Shown piece after piece: positions 1-6,644 of a stretch of DNA of 64,000 bases. Each line of letters opens with the position of its first letter. The first letter of the stretch is position 1. The notes beneath the pieces were generated by a model. The model had not been told where the DNA came from, did no database searches, and saw only the letters and a program-made list of their open reading frames with translations. Origin of the DNA: Paenibacillus glycanilyticus (GTDB lineage Bacteria; Bacillota; Bacilli; Paenibacillales; Paenibacillaceae); contig NZ_BSSQ01000016.1 of NCBI RefSeq assembly GCF_030161375.1, positions 62,001 to 126,000 of the forward strand. Direction: 5' to 3'. The position numbers were made by a program, and so were the translations under genes.

Positions 1-1
1 A

Positions 2-343
2 GAGATAAAGCCGTTTTCGATGACTGATTCGGAATATGGCCCAATGCGCAAATCATTTGATTTATTCAATGATGAGTCGATTGTGTTCGTCCATACGCCC
101 GGTCATTCCCATGGTATGGTTTCTACCATTGTGCAGAATAACGGGAAATTCGTGCTGTTGGCTAATGATACCGGATATTCAAAGGAATCCTGGGAGGAGA
201 TGATTCTCCCTGGAATTGTGGTTAACAAGAAACATGCGTTTGAGTCATTGAAGTGGGTCAAAAACATGAGTTTAAAGTCGAATTGCATAGAAGCTTTAGC
301 AAATCACGATCCCGAAATTTTACCTCATGTAATTGAGTTGTAA
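2..343 (+). CDS. MBL-fold metallohydrolase, C-terminal part (cut by window edge)
   Basis: The reading frame is already open at base 2, so the first methionine at 20 is probably internal and the N-terminal part, with the usual HxHxDH metal site, lies outside the window. What remains is about 113 residues. It contains VHTPGHSHGM, which matches the third metal-ligand block of metallo-beta-lactamase-fold hydrolases (a histidine after a TPGH turn), followed by LLANDTGYS, where the aspartate fits the bridging ligand. Near the C-terminus NHDPE resembles the last histidine block. This layout is typical of lactonase-like or glyoxalase-II-like members. The substrate cannot be judged from this piece. 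It is followed 51 bases later by a small NAD(P)-binding protein gene on the same strand. Confidence 0.7.
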   Translation, partial: EIKPFSMTDSEYGPMRKSFDLFNDESIVFVHTPGHSHGMVSTIVQNNGKFVLLANDTGYSKESWEEMILPGIVVNKKHAFESLKWVKNMSLKSNCIEALANHDPEILPHVIEL

Positions 344-394
344 TTCAAGGGACATGAGTAAGCATAATCACAATAATTGGAAGGGGAGATTGTT

Positions 395-964
395 ATGACA
401 ACAGTTGTATTATTGGGAGGGAACGGCTATATAGGGAGAGCCGTGACCAAGTTGTGGCTAGCAAAAGATCGTCAAGTAGAATTTGTAGTAGTGTCGCGAT
501 CTGGGAATAATAAACTTAAGGATTCACGTATTCGGAATGTAACTGCAGATGTAACTAACTACGATTCTGTCGTTGCCGTGATGCCAGAAAAGTTTGATTA
601 TATTGTTGATCTTGTTGGACGTCCTGAAAAGGATACCGCCGCTTTGGAAAAAGTAAATAGATTGCCGGCGAATATAATGAAAAGAATTGCAGAAGAAAAA
701 CAGGTTAGGGCAATGGGGTTCATTGGAGGCGTTCTAGGTCCTAAATCATTTACTTTAATAAAATCGGATATTATAAAGCAACTAAAAAATAGTCGAATTA
801 GGTTAGAAGTTGTTGAACCTACACTGGTCTATGGTGAAGATCGTAATGATGGTTTGTCTAAGTTAGTTCCGATATTTAAGTTTTTGGGGACTTTTTCAAA
901 GGGACTAAAACCAGTTCTTGTTACACGAGTAGCCGAAGAATTGGTTGAAAAGTTGGTGCGTTAG
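395..964 (+). CDS. Small NAD(P)-binding protein of the NAD-epimerase/NmrA-like group
   Basis: This 189-residue protein opens with VVLLGGNGYIGRAV, a GxxGxxG dinucleotide-binding turn of an atypical or extended SDR fold. The frame runs upstream to a TTG at 377, but the ATG at 395 sits at the right distance from GGAAGGGGAG and is the better start. Later blocks (DYIVDLVGRPEKD, GFIGGVLGP, VVEPTLVYGEDRND) fit the central sheet of complex-I-NDUFA9-like or NmrA-like NAD(P)-binding proteins. No YxxxK catalytic pair is obvious and the chain is short, so it may be a redox sensor or a minimal reductase rather than an epimerase. It may be cotranscribed with the upstream metallohydrolase. A strong terminator follows directly. 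Confidence 0.65.
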   Translation: MTTVVLLGGNGYIGRAVTKLWLAKDRQVEFVVVSRSGNNKLKDSRIRNVTADVTNYDSVVAVMPEKFDYIVDLVGRPEKDTAALEKVNRLPANIMKRIAEEKQVRAMGFIGGVLGPKSFTLIKSDIIKQLKNSRIRLEVVEPTLVYGEDRNDGLSKLVPIFKFLGTFSKGLKPVLVTRVAEELVEKLVR

Positions 965-977
965 GAAAGTTCTGTTT

Positions 978-1014
978 AAAAGCCCATTTCTTCTGTTAAA
1001 GAAGTGGGCTTTTG
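978..1014 (+). terminator. Intrinsic terminator after the NAD(P)-binding protein gene
   Basis: A stem AGCCCATTTCTT / AAGAAGTGGGCT with a short loop is followed by TTTTG and more T-rich sequence. It starts about 15 bases after the stop codon. Confidence 0.85.
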
Positions 1015-1123
1015 TTTATATTGAGGTGTATATCTTGTGGTCAAATCGCAGTTTGTGTTTAGATATATTAAGGTGAACCGTACCATAAGTGATGGCGAAA
1101 TAATATTGCTGTGTGATATGGAA

Positions 1124-1153
1124 TTGACACATGAGAAAAAAATAAGCTATATT
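1124..1153 (+). promoter_or_regulatory. SigA-type promoter of the MarR gene
   Basis: TTGACA at 1124-1129 is followed after 18 bases by TATATT at 1148-1153. The start codon of the MarR gene follows 20 bases later with a GGAGG site. Confidence 0.6.
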
Positions 1154-1173
1154 AATTTAGGGAGGCTAAATAA

Positions 1174-1608
1174 ATGAGCCATCCATTTGGCAACAATGTC
1201 GGGTATTGGGTCAAGCAGATCTATAAGGATTTCTCTCATCTATATGAACAGAAACTGGAGGTATACGGACTAACCTCCGCTCAAGTTAATGTGTTGGAGC
1301 TATTATGGGTTCATGGTGATGGGGTGACTCAGAAGGATCTGCACGAAAGACTCAAAATTCGTCCAGCATCACTTACCAATTTGTTAAATGCTCTTGTTGC
1401 AGGTAATTGGATTTTCCGTAAGTCGGATTCGCAAGATGCAAGAACGAATAGAGTTTTCCTAACGGACAAAGGCAAGAGTCAATGCAAGGTATGCATGGAT
1501 ATGATAACAGAACTCGAACAAGTTATCAGACAAGGGTTGTCACCGGAAGAAATTTCGTTGTTGCTCGTCTGGATGAAAAAAATCCATCAGAATATAGCGC
1601 GTGAATAA
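1174..1608 (+). CDS. MarR-family transcriptional regulator
   Basis: This 144-residue protein has the MarR winged-helix layout: an N-terminal dimerisation helix, then SAQVNVLELLWVHGDGVTQ leading into the recognition region LKIRPASLTNLLNALVAGNW, then the wing SDSQDARTNRVFLTDKGK with the conserved DxRxxxxxLT pattern, then a C-terminal dimer helix. The ATG at 1174 has GGGAGG 8 bases upstream. A 25-bp palindrome lies 26 bases after its stop, in front of the small membrane protein gene at 1702. The regulator therefore probably represses that gene, possibly in answer to a toxic small molecule. The ligand is unknown. Confidence 0.85.
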   Translation: MSHPFGNNVGYWVKQIYKDFSHLYEQKLEVYGLTSAQVNVLELLWVHGDGVTQKDLHERLKIRPASLTNLLNALVAGNWIFRKSDSQDARTNRVFLTDKGKSQCKVCMDMITELEQVIRQGLSPEEISLLLVWMKKIHQNIARE

Positions 1609-1634
1609 CAGGACAATCAAGATTCACTTTGATT

Positions 1635-1659
1635 TTATATTTAGTTAAACTAAATATAA
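1635..1659 (+). promoter_or_regulatory. 25-bp palindrome, candidate MarR operator
   Basis: Arms TATATTTAGTT (1636-1646) and AACTAAATATA (1648-1658) are perfect inverted repeats around one central base, and the outer T/A pair at 1635/1659 extends them. The size fits a MarR dimer site. It lies between the MarR gene and the membrane protein gene. A stem-loop in RNA is the alternative, but no T-run follows. Confidence 0.6.
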
Positions 1660-1701
1660 TTCCTGTTTTCTTTATTTGCATTTCATAGGGAGGGTTAGTA
1701 A

Positions 1702-2043
1702 GTGGCATACTTTTATTTATGTGCAGCGGTTACCTTGATAAGTGCTGCTGTAAGTTTCGGCTTCTCGATTAATGCTTTTTTAAAGGCTAAAAAACAAAGC
1801 ACCGACGCTTTTGCGAATTCGATGTACGCAATGTCGAGGAGTTTCTCTCTAGTATTGGCAAGCGTTATTCCGCTTTTTTATGAGACGTATTCCTATTTAT
1901 TGACCGTCACGATTGCAATGATTTGCGTACAAGTTTTGGATGGATTTATTGGCATAAAAATAAAAGATACGTTTAAAACGATAGGTCCATTTGCAACAGC
2001 TGCAGGGAACGGAATCGTGTTGATTCTTTTGTTATTGAATTAG
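1702..2043 (+). CDS. Small integral membrane protein of unknown function
   Basis: This 113-residue hydrophobic protein starts with GTG at 1702; AGGGAGGG lies 7 bases upstream. Four membrane segments can be read at about residues 3-25, 47-62, 64-85 and 94-112, with a basic loop FLKAKKQ after the first. I do not recognise the family; its size and topology resemble small transporters and DoxX-like or SMR-sized proteins, but no diagnostic residues were found. The candidate MarR operator directly upstream suggests inducible expression, which would suit a drug- or solvent-response protein, but that is inference. Confidence 0.6.
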   Translation: MAYFYLCAAVTLISAAVSFGFSINAFLKAKKQSTDAFANSMYAMSRSFSLVLASVIPLFYETYSYLLTVTIAMICVQVLDGFIGIKIKDTFKTIGPFATAAGNGIVLILLLLN

Positions 2044-2075
2044 TGCTACTGAATGGTTTCTTGTTTTAGCAAACG

Positions 2076-2156
2076 CCCCTGCTGATGAACGATTGGCATA
2101 ATCAATTAGATACGAATTTGACCGGGGCATTTCTGATGATCCATGCGGCGCTTCCC
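2076..2156 (+). pseudogene. Fragment of a short-chain dehydrogenase gene
   Basis: Reading in frame from 2076 gives PLLMNDWHNQLDTN and then LTGAFLMIHAALP, which matches the helix alpha-E region of classical SDR enzymes (pattern W..v.dvNLtG.Fl...a..P). The frame has no start codon context, lacks the glycine motif and the YxxxK site, and soon reads into a stop. It is a decayed remnant rather than a gene. It does not closely match the intact SDR at 3652, so it is probably not a recent partial copy of it. Confidence 0.6.
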
Positions 2157-2169
2157 TCTCTTTGTGCTC

Positions 2170-2262
2170 GGCACTGTTGGACAGCCCGGCAAAACAAGAC
2201 TGGCTGCGGATTTTGGCTATGACGAGCTGTTCGTCCGTACCGTTTACGGGGGATTAAACTAA
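2170..2262 (+). other. Short open fragment after the SDR remnant, unrecognised
   Basis: One frame reads QPGKTRLAADFGYDELF and then VRTVYGGLN before a stop at 2260. It looks like protein-coding sequence that has lost its beginning, possibly the end of a redox enzyme gene, but I cannot name it. With the fragment at 2076 it suggests that the 500-base stretch between 2044 and 2583 is a gene graveyard. Confidence 0.3.
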
Positions 2263-2318
2263 TCAGTACCATCTCGCTAGGGAGATTAAACGAGCACGAG
2301 CAAATCGAAACAACGCAA

Positions 2319-2349
2319 GGGCCATCCTTTAGGGGGATGGTCCTTTAAT
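2319..2349 (+). terminator. Intrinsic terminator in the 2.0-2.6 kb gap
   Basis: GGGCCATCC and GGATGGTCC pair (one G-U) around a short loop and are followed by TTTAATTT. It probably ended the transcript of the now decayed gene. Confidence 0.65.
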
Positions 2350-2468
2350 TTGCCCTTACAGACAGGAACGGTGTAGGCTTTCGGAGTAGTGGAGACGCTA
2401 GTTAGTATGAATGGGACACTGTTTATTTCAACAAGTGTTATTGGATGATGGCGTAAGTTGCATGTTTA

Positions 2469-2496
2469 TTGACACCCTCTGCTAGTTACATATCTA
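2469..2496 (+). promoter_or_regulatory. Candidate promoter of the AraC-family gene
   Basis: TTGACA at 2469-2474 is followed after 16 bases by TATCTA at 2491-2496. The gene starts 87 bases later. No other feature was seen in 2350-2583. Confidence 0.4.
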
Positions 2497-2583
2497 ATCG
2501 TTAAGGTTATCATTAAATCCGTAAGTCAAGGGAATGATGCTTCTCATCCGAATGTGTTAGTTAGCAGAAGGAGGTGCTCCAAA

Positions 2584-3624
2584 ATGACGACTCATTCATT
2601 TGACCGTATCAAAATGCCGCAGGGTTTCTGGGAAGGATTACATCAATTAGGAATAGCCCCCCATGATGTAGCCCGCAAAGCCGGCTTGCCACTCACTGTT
2701 ATTTTTGAGCAGACCGTTAACACCGCTCAATATTACGCAATCTGGCAGGCGTATTCCGACTTGGCAGGCGATATTGCCCAAGGGATGATCAAACTTGCAA
2801 CCATTTATGATGTAACGAAATACCCACCACCTATAATGGCGACCTATCACGCTCGTGATTACCGAGATGCTTTGCAGCGGATGGTCCGATATAAACAGTT
2901 CTGTCCCCCCGAAAGCTTGAGGATGCTTGAATCAGACGAGGAATGCATGATCGAATTGGAATTGCTCGATGCCAATCAATTTTGTCCGCCATTGCTGGTT
3001 GGCATTACGCTGGCATTCCTGCTTGAATTGGGACGACGTGGCACAGGTCGGCATTTGACGGCAAGCGCCGTGGAGTTTTCCCAGCCAATGGGAGATGTAC
3101 AAGCCCTTGAAGCTTATTTCGGTTGCGGCATCCGTACGAATGCCGATCGCAATCGATTGACGTTGCATTTGAAAGACCTGGACTGTCCTTTTATTACCTA
3201 CAATAAGGAACTTCTAGAGATTCTCACTCCTGCCTTGGACCGTACGCTCCATGAACAACAAGGCAATCCTTCCATTTCGGATACGGTCAAATGGATTCTG
3301 AAGCGCAACTTCAGCGGCGGACGTCCCGATGTACAGACGGTAGCCAATGAATTGGGTATGAGCGAGCGCACGTTGCAACGCCGGTTAACCGATGAGAGCA
3401 CAAGTTTTAACCATCTGCTCACGCAAGCAAAGCATGAACAGGCTTGTATGTATTTGGCGGACTTATCGCTCGATATCAAGGAAGTGGCATTCTTAGTTGG
3501 ATATGAAGACCAGAACTCATTCTATCGCGCATTTCGCGCTTGGGAAGGCGATACGCCTGCCAAATGGCGAAGCGAACATGTGGTGGCACATGATCACGCA
3601 GAAGATAGACTGAAATCTTATTAA
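2584..3624 (+). CDS. AraC-family regulator with arabinose-binding-type N-terminal domain
   Basis: This 346-residue protein combines an N-terminal ligand domain of the kind seen in OruR/ArgR-like or 'GXWXG'-type AraC proteins (residues about 5-190, with LACK of a cupin HxH pattern) with a C-terminal double helix-turn-helix domain (about 235-335): VQTVANELGMSERTLQRRL, then IKEVAFLVGYEDQNSFYRAF. The frame extends to a GTG at 2554, but the ATG at 2584 follows AGAAGGAGGTG at a proper distance. The SDR gene begins 27 bases after its stop on the same strand, so the pair is probably an operon, or the regulator controls the enzyme. The effector is unknown. Confidence 0.85.
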   Translation: MTTHSFDRIKMPQGFWEGLHQLGIAPHDVARKAGLPLTVIFEQTVNTAQYYAIWQAYSDLAGDIAQGMIKLATIYDVTKYPPPIMATYHARDYRDALQRMVRYKQFCPPESLRMLESDEECMIELELLDANQFCPPLLVGITLAFLLELGRRGTGRHLTASAVEFSQPMGDVQALEAYFGCGIRTNADRNRLTLHLKDLDCPFITYNKELLEILTPALDRTLHEQQGNPSISDTVKWILKRNFSGGRPDVQTVANELGMSERTLQRRLTDESTSFNHLLTQAKHEQACMYLADLSLDIKEVAFLVGYEDQNSFYRAFRAWEGDTPAKWRSEHVVAHDHAEDRLKSY

Positions 3625-3651
3625 CTTATTAGGAAAATGGAGAATTGAATC

Positions 3652-4446
3652 ATGGATATGGGATTGAATAATAAAACGGCGTTGGTAACAGGATCAACAA
3701 AGGGAATCGGTAAAGCCATTGCCTTAGAGTTAGCTAAAGAAGGCGTTAATGTACTTGTAAATGGACGAAATCATAAAGAGGCAGAATGCGTAGTTAACGA
3801 AATCAAGGCCGCGTACCCGAATACTTCTCCCCAAAATGCGGCAGCGAATATCGTTAATGCAGCTGAGCGAGAAGCCTTGTTTGAAAAGTTTCCACAGGTT
3901 GATATTCTGGTCAACAACACAGGAATTTATGAAATCATGTCCTATGATGATGTAGACGACGCCGTGTGGGAACAATACTTTCAGACTAACGTACTTGCCG
4001 CAAACAGGCTGTGCAAATTCTATATGCCCAATATGCTTAGTAATGGTTTCGGTCGGATTATCTTTATTGCGAGCGAAGAAGCGGTGATGCCTTCCGGGCA
4101 GATGCCGCAATATGCCGTAACGAAATCCATGCTTCTATCTTTGTCGAAGAGTCTGTCTAAATTGACAGTGGGGACGGAGGTAACTATCAATACGATCATG
4201 CCCGGGCCAACACTCTCGGAGAATGTTCAACAAATCATCGAGAGCGTCTTTTCGGATGAGAACATGACTTTTGAGGAAAAAGAAAAAACGTTCATGGCTA
4301 CTAATCTCCCGAACTCCGAGTTACAGCGTTTTATCAGGCCGATGGAGATCGGCAGACTTGCGGCATTTGTTTGCAGCCCTTATGCGACGCCATTCAAAGG
4401 CTCGCCTATCCGTATGGATGGAGGACTAGTACCGACGATTTACTAA
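3652..4446 (+). CDS. SDR-family NAD(P)-dependent oxidoreductase
   Basis: This is a 264-residue classical short-chain dehydrogenase. Seen in order: the cofactor turn VTGSTKGIG (about residues 13-21), the NNTG block (NNAG in most members), the helix-E region WEQYFQTNVLA, the catalytic serine in FIASEEA, and the catalytic tyrosine and lysine in QYAVTK. The end MDGGLVPTIY is the usual C-terminal pattern. Length is normal for the family, which reduces or oxidises hydroxyl/keto groups in the cytoplasm. The substrate cannot be predicted. A start at ATG 3658 is possible, but 3652 fits the TGGAG site better. A strong terminator follows. Confidence 0.88.
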   Translation: MDMGLNNKTALVTGSTKGIGKAIALELAKEGVNVLVNGRNHKEAECVVNEIKAAYPNTSPQNAAANIVNAAEREALFEKFPQVDILVNNTGIYEIMSYDDVDDAVWEQYFQTNVLAANRLCKFYMPNMLSNGFGRIIFIASEEAVMPSGQMPQYAVTKSMLLSLSKSLSKLTVGTEVTINTIMPGPTLSENVQQIIESVFSDENMTFEEKEKTFMATNLPNSELQRFIRPMEIGRLAAFVCSPYATPFKGSPIRMDGGLVPTIY

Positions 4447-4474
4447 TTATGCTCAACCAGAGGACATTAATCCA

Positions 4475-4513
4475 GCCTCCATTTTCATTGAATGATGAAA
4501 ATGGAGGCTTTTA
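4475..4513 (+). terminator. Intrinsic terminator after the SDR gene
   Basis: A 15-bp perfect stem (AGCCTCCATTTTCAT with its complement) and a 6-base loop are followed by TTTTATAT. Confidence 0.9.
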
Positions 4514-4586
4514 TATCGTAAAGGTTGGCCGCGCCACCCCGGTAGGAATACCCGCATCATATGAGGCGATACATCTCGACATGGAT

Positions 4587-4615
4587 TTGATTCGCTGCCC
4601 CATAGTGAGTAGAAT
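4587..4615 (+). promoter_or_regulatory. Promoter of the ABC-F gene with a long leader
   Basis: TTGATT at 4587-4592 and TAGAAT at 4610-4615 are separated by exactly 17 bases. The leader to the start codon at 4702 is about 80 bases long and contains short inverted pieces (AGCTGT / ACAGC). ABC-F resistance genes are often controlled by leader attenuation, but no leader peptide or terminator pair is clear here. Confidence 0.55.
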
Positions 4616-4701
4616 AAAATGGAATTGAAGTTAGCTGTAAACAGTGTTACCCTAACAGCGGTAAACTCAAAAACTATGGTTTGCAAAGAAAGGTCATACT
4701 T

Positions 4702-6441
4702 ATGATAAAAGTCGATAATTTATCCTTCTCGTTTCCACAAAAAGAATTATATAAAAACATTTCATTTACGCTTGAAGAGGCGCAGCATTGCGCTTTTATA
4801 GGAACAAGCGGCAGTGGGAAAAGTACATTGATCGATATCTTGATGGATCCGGAAAGATATTTGTTCGAAGGCAAGTTAGAAATAGATCCGACCTGCAAAA
4901 TTCGGCATGTAAGTCAATTCCCGCAATTCGATAAAACAAAAGAAACAACTGTTTTTGAATATATAGGGGAAGAATTTATTAAGCTGCAAGATGAAATAAC
5001 AGCGATTTGCGTGGAGATGGAAACATCATCGGACATGGATGCGTTATTGGAAAAGTATCAATTAGCTTTAGACGCATTTGATGCAATCGGCGGGGCTGAT
5101 TTTGAAAGCATCATTAATAAGAAGCTAAATCTAGCCAACCTCACGAAGCTAAAAGATCTTAGGGTATCCGACCTGAGCGGCGGAGAATTCAAGCTTATTC
5201 AAGTAATGAAGGAAATGCTTAGCGGTCCGGACTTGCTGATTATGGACGAGCCCGATGTGTTTCTGGACTTCGAAAACCTGAATGCTCTAAAAAATCTTAT
5301 TAATTCCCACAAGGGAATGCTGTTAGTTGTTACGCACAATCGTTATCTATTGAATCATTGTTTCAACAAAATCATCCACCTTGAAAACATGGAGATCCAA
5401 GAGTTTGACGGGCGGTATATTGAGTATAACTTCTCCTTGCTTCAGACTAAGATCGAGTTACAAGAAATCGCAATCGCCGAAGCTGAAGAAATGGAGCGAA
5501 ACGATAAGATCATCGATAATCTTAGAGCTATTGCAGCTTATAATTCAGAAGCATCTAGAGGCAGAGCGTTAAAAGCTAGGGTTAGGTTCCAAGAAAGATT
5601 GGAAGCGCGCAGAATTAAAGCGCCATTTGTTGAGATTAAGCAACCGAATATTCATTTTGGAATTGAGAATGAAATGGAAGACACGGTTGTTGTAAAGGTC
5701 AATAATTACAGCGTTAGCTTTGATGAGTTGCTTCTTGACCATGTTAGCTTCGAGATAAATTCTACGGACAAAGTAGCCATTATTGGTCCAAACGGTACGG
5801 GGAAAACGACTTTACTCCGGGATATCTTTAAGAATAACCAGGCTTCCATTGAAATAAACGCGGATGTTAAAGTGGGTTATTTGTCTCAGAATCAAGGCGA
5901 AGTGCTAAAGGATTCGAATACCATCCTAGAGGAATTCATCGATGCTGGGTTTAAAACGTATGATGAGGTTAGATCGTATGTTGCAAACTATGGCTTTGAA
6001 GGAGAAATCGTTAATCAGAAGATAGCGTCTTTATCCGGTGGAGAAAAAAACATGCTTCAATTAGCGAAAGTTTCCGCCAAAAACGCAAATGTGCTGCTCC
6101 TTGATGAACCAACAAGCCATTTAGACATCTATTCGCAAATCGCGCTGGAGAAAGCGATTGAAGACTATAAAGGCGCCATTCTCATGATTTCCCATGATTT
6201 CTACTCGGTTGTAAATGGCATGGATTATGTTCTGATCATTGACGATAAGACGATGAGAAAGATGAGCATGCGCAAATTTAGACAAATGATTTATGCCAGC
6301 CATTTCGATAAAGACTATCTAGAAAAAGAACAAAACAAGAAATCTGTTGAAATGAAAATAGAATTGGCTTTAAAAGATAATAATTTCGAGCTTGCACAAA
6401 GATTAGTTGGCGAGCTGGAAGAGCTGATTAAGCTGCTGTAA
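4702..6441 (+). CDS. ABC-F family ATPase (ribosome protection type)
   Basis: This 579-residue protein has two ABC ATPase domains and no membrane segments, which is the ABC-F layout. Domain 1: Walker A GTSGSGKST (about 34-42), signature LSGGE (about 157), Walker B LLIMDEPDVFLD (about 179-189). Domain 2: Walker A GPNGTGKTT (about 362-370), signature LSGGEKNM (about 444), Walker B LLLDEPTSHLD (about 465-475). A charged linker (about 250-310) between the domains would reach the ribosome. Domain 1 carries DEPDVFLD where ABC-F proteins usually read DEPTNHLD. A TTG at 4681 is in frame, but the ATG at 4702 follows AAAGAAAGG. ABC-F proteins act on ribosomes and some give antibiotic resistance; whether this one does is inference. 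Confidence 0.88.
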   Translation: MIKVDNLSFSFPQKELYKNISFTLEEAQHCAFIGTSGSGKSTLIDILMDPERYLFEGKLEIDPTCKIRHVSQFPQFDKTKETTVFEYIGEEFIKLQDEITAICVEMETSSDMDALLEKYQLALDAFDAIGGADFESIINKKLNLANLTKLKDLRVSDLSGGEFKLIQVMKEMLSGPDLLIMDEPDVFLDFENLNALKNLINSHKGMLLVVTHNRYLLNHCFNKIIHLENMEIQEFDGRYIEYNFSLLQTKIELQEIAIAEAEEMERNDKIIDNLRAIAAYNSEASRGRALKARVRFQERLEARRIKAPFVEIKQPNIHFGIENEMEDTVVVKVNNYSVSFDELLLDHVSFEINSTDKVAIIGPNGTGKTTLLRDIFKNNQASIEINADVKVGYLSQNQGEVLKDSNTILEEFIDAGFKTYDEVRSYVANYGFEGEIVNQKIASLSGGEKNMLQLAKVSAKNANVLLLDEPTSHLDIYSQIALEKAIEDYKGAILMISHDFYSVVNGMDYVLIIDDKTMRKMSMRKFRQMIYASHFDKDYLEKEQNKKSVEMKIELALKDNNFELAQRLVGELEELIKLL

Positions 6442-6475
6442 ATTTTAAATAGAAACCCTCTGGTTTCAACGATGA

Positions 6476-6514
6476 AAAAGACACTGACGGAGATATTCCC
6501 AGTGTCTTTTTTTG
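6476..6514 (+). terminator. Intrinsic terminator after the ABC-F gene
   Basis: AAAGACACTG and CAGTGTCTTT pair around a 13-base loop and are followed by a run of T. Confidence 0.88.
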
Positions 6515-6644
6515 TTGCGTGCCGATACAGTCGCCAATGTTGTGCAGCCTAATGCACACAGCAGAGGAATTTACGGATTGGTGTCGAAATTACAACTAAA
6601 TTAACTAAATTACTCATTATCTGTCCTATTTTGGAGGATCATTA

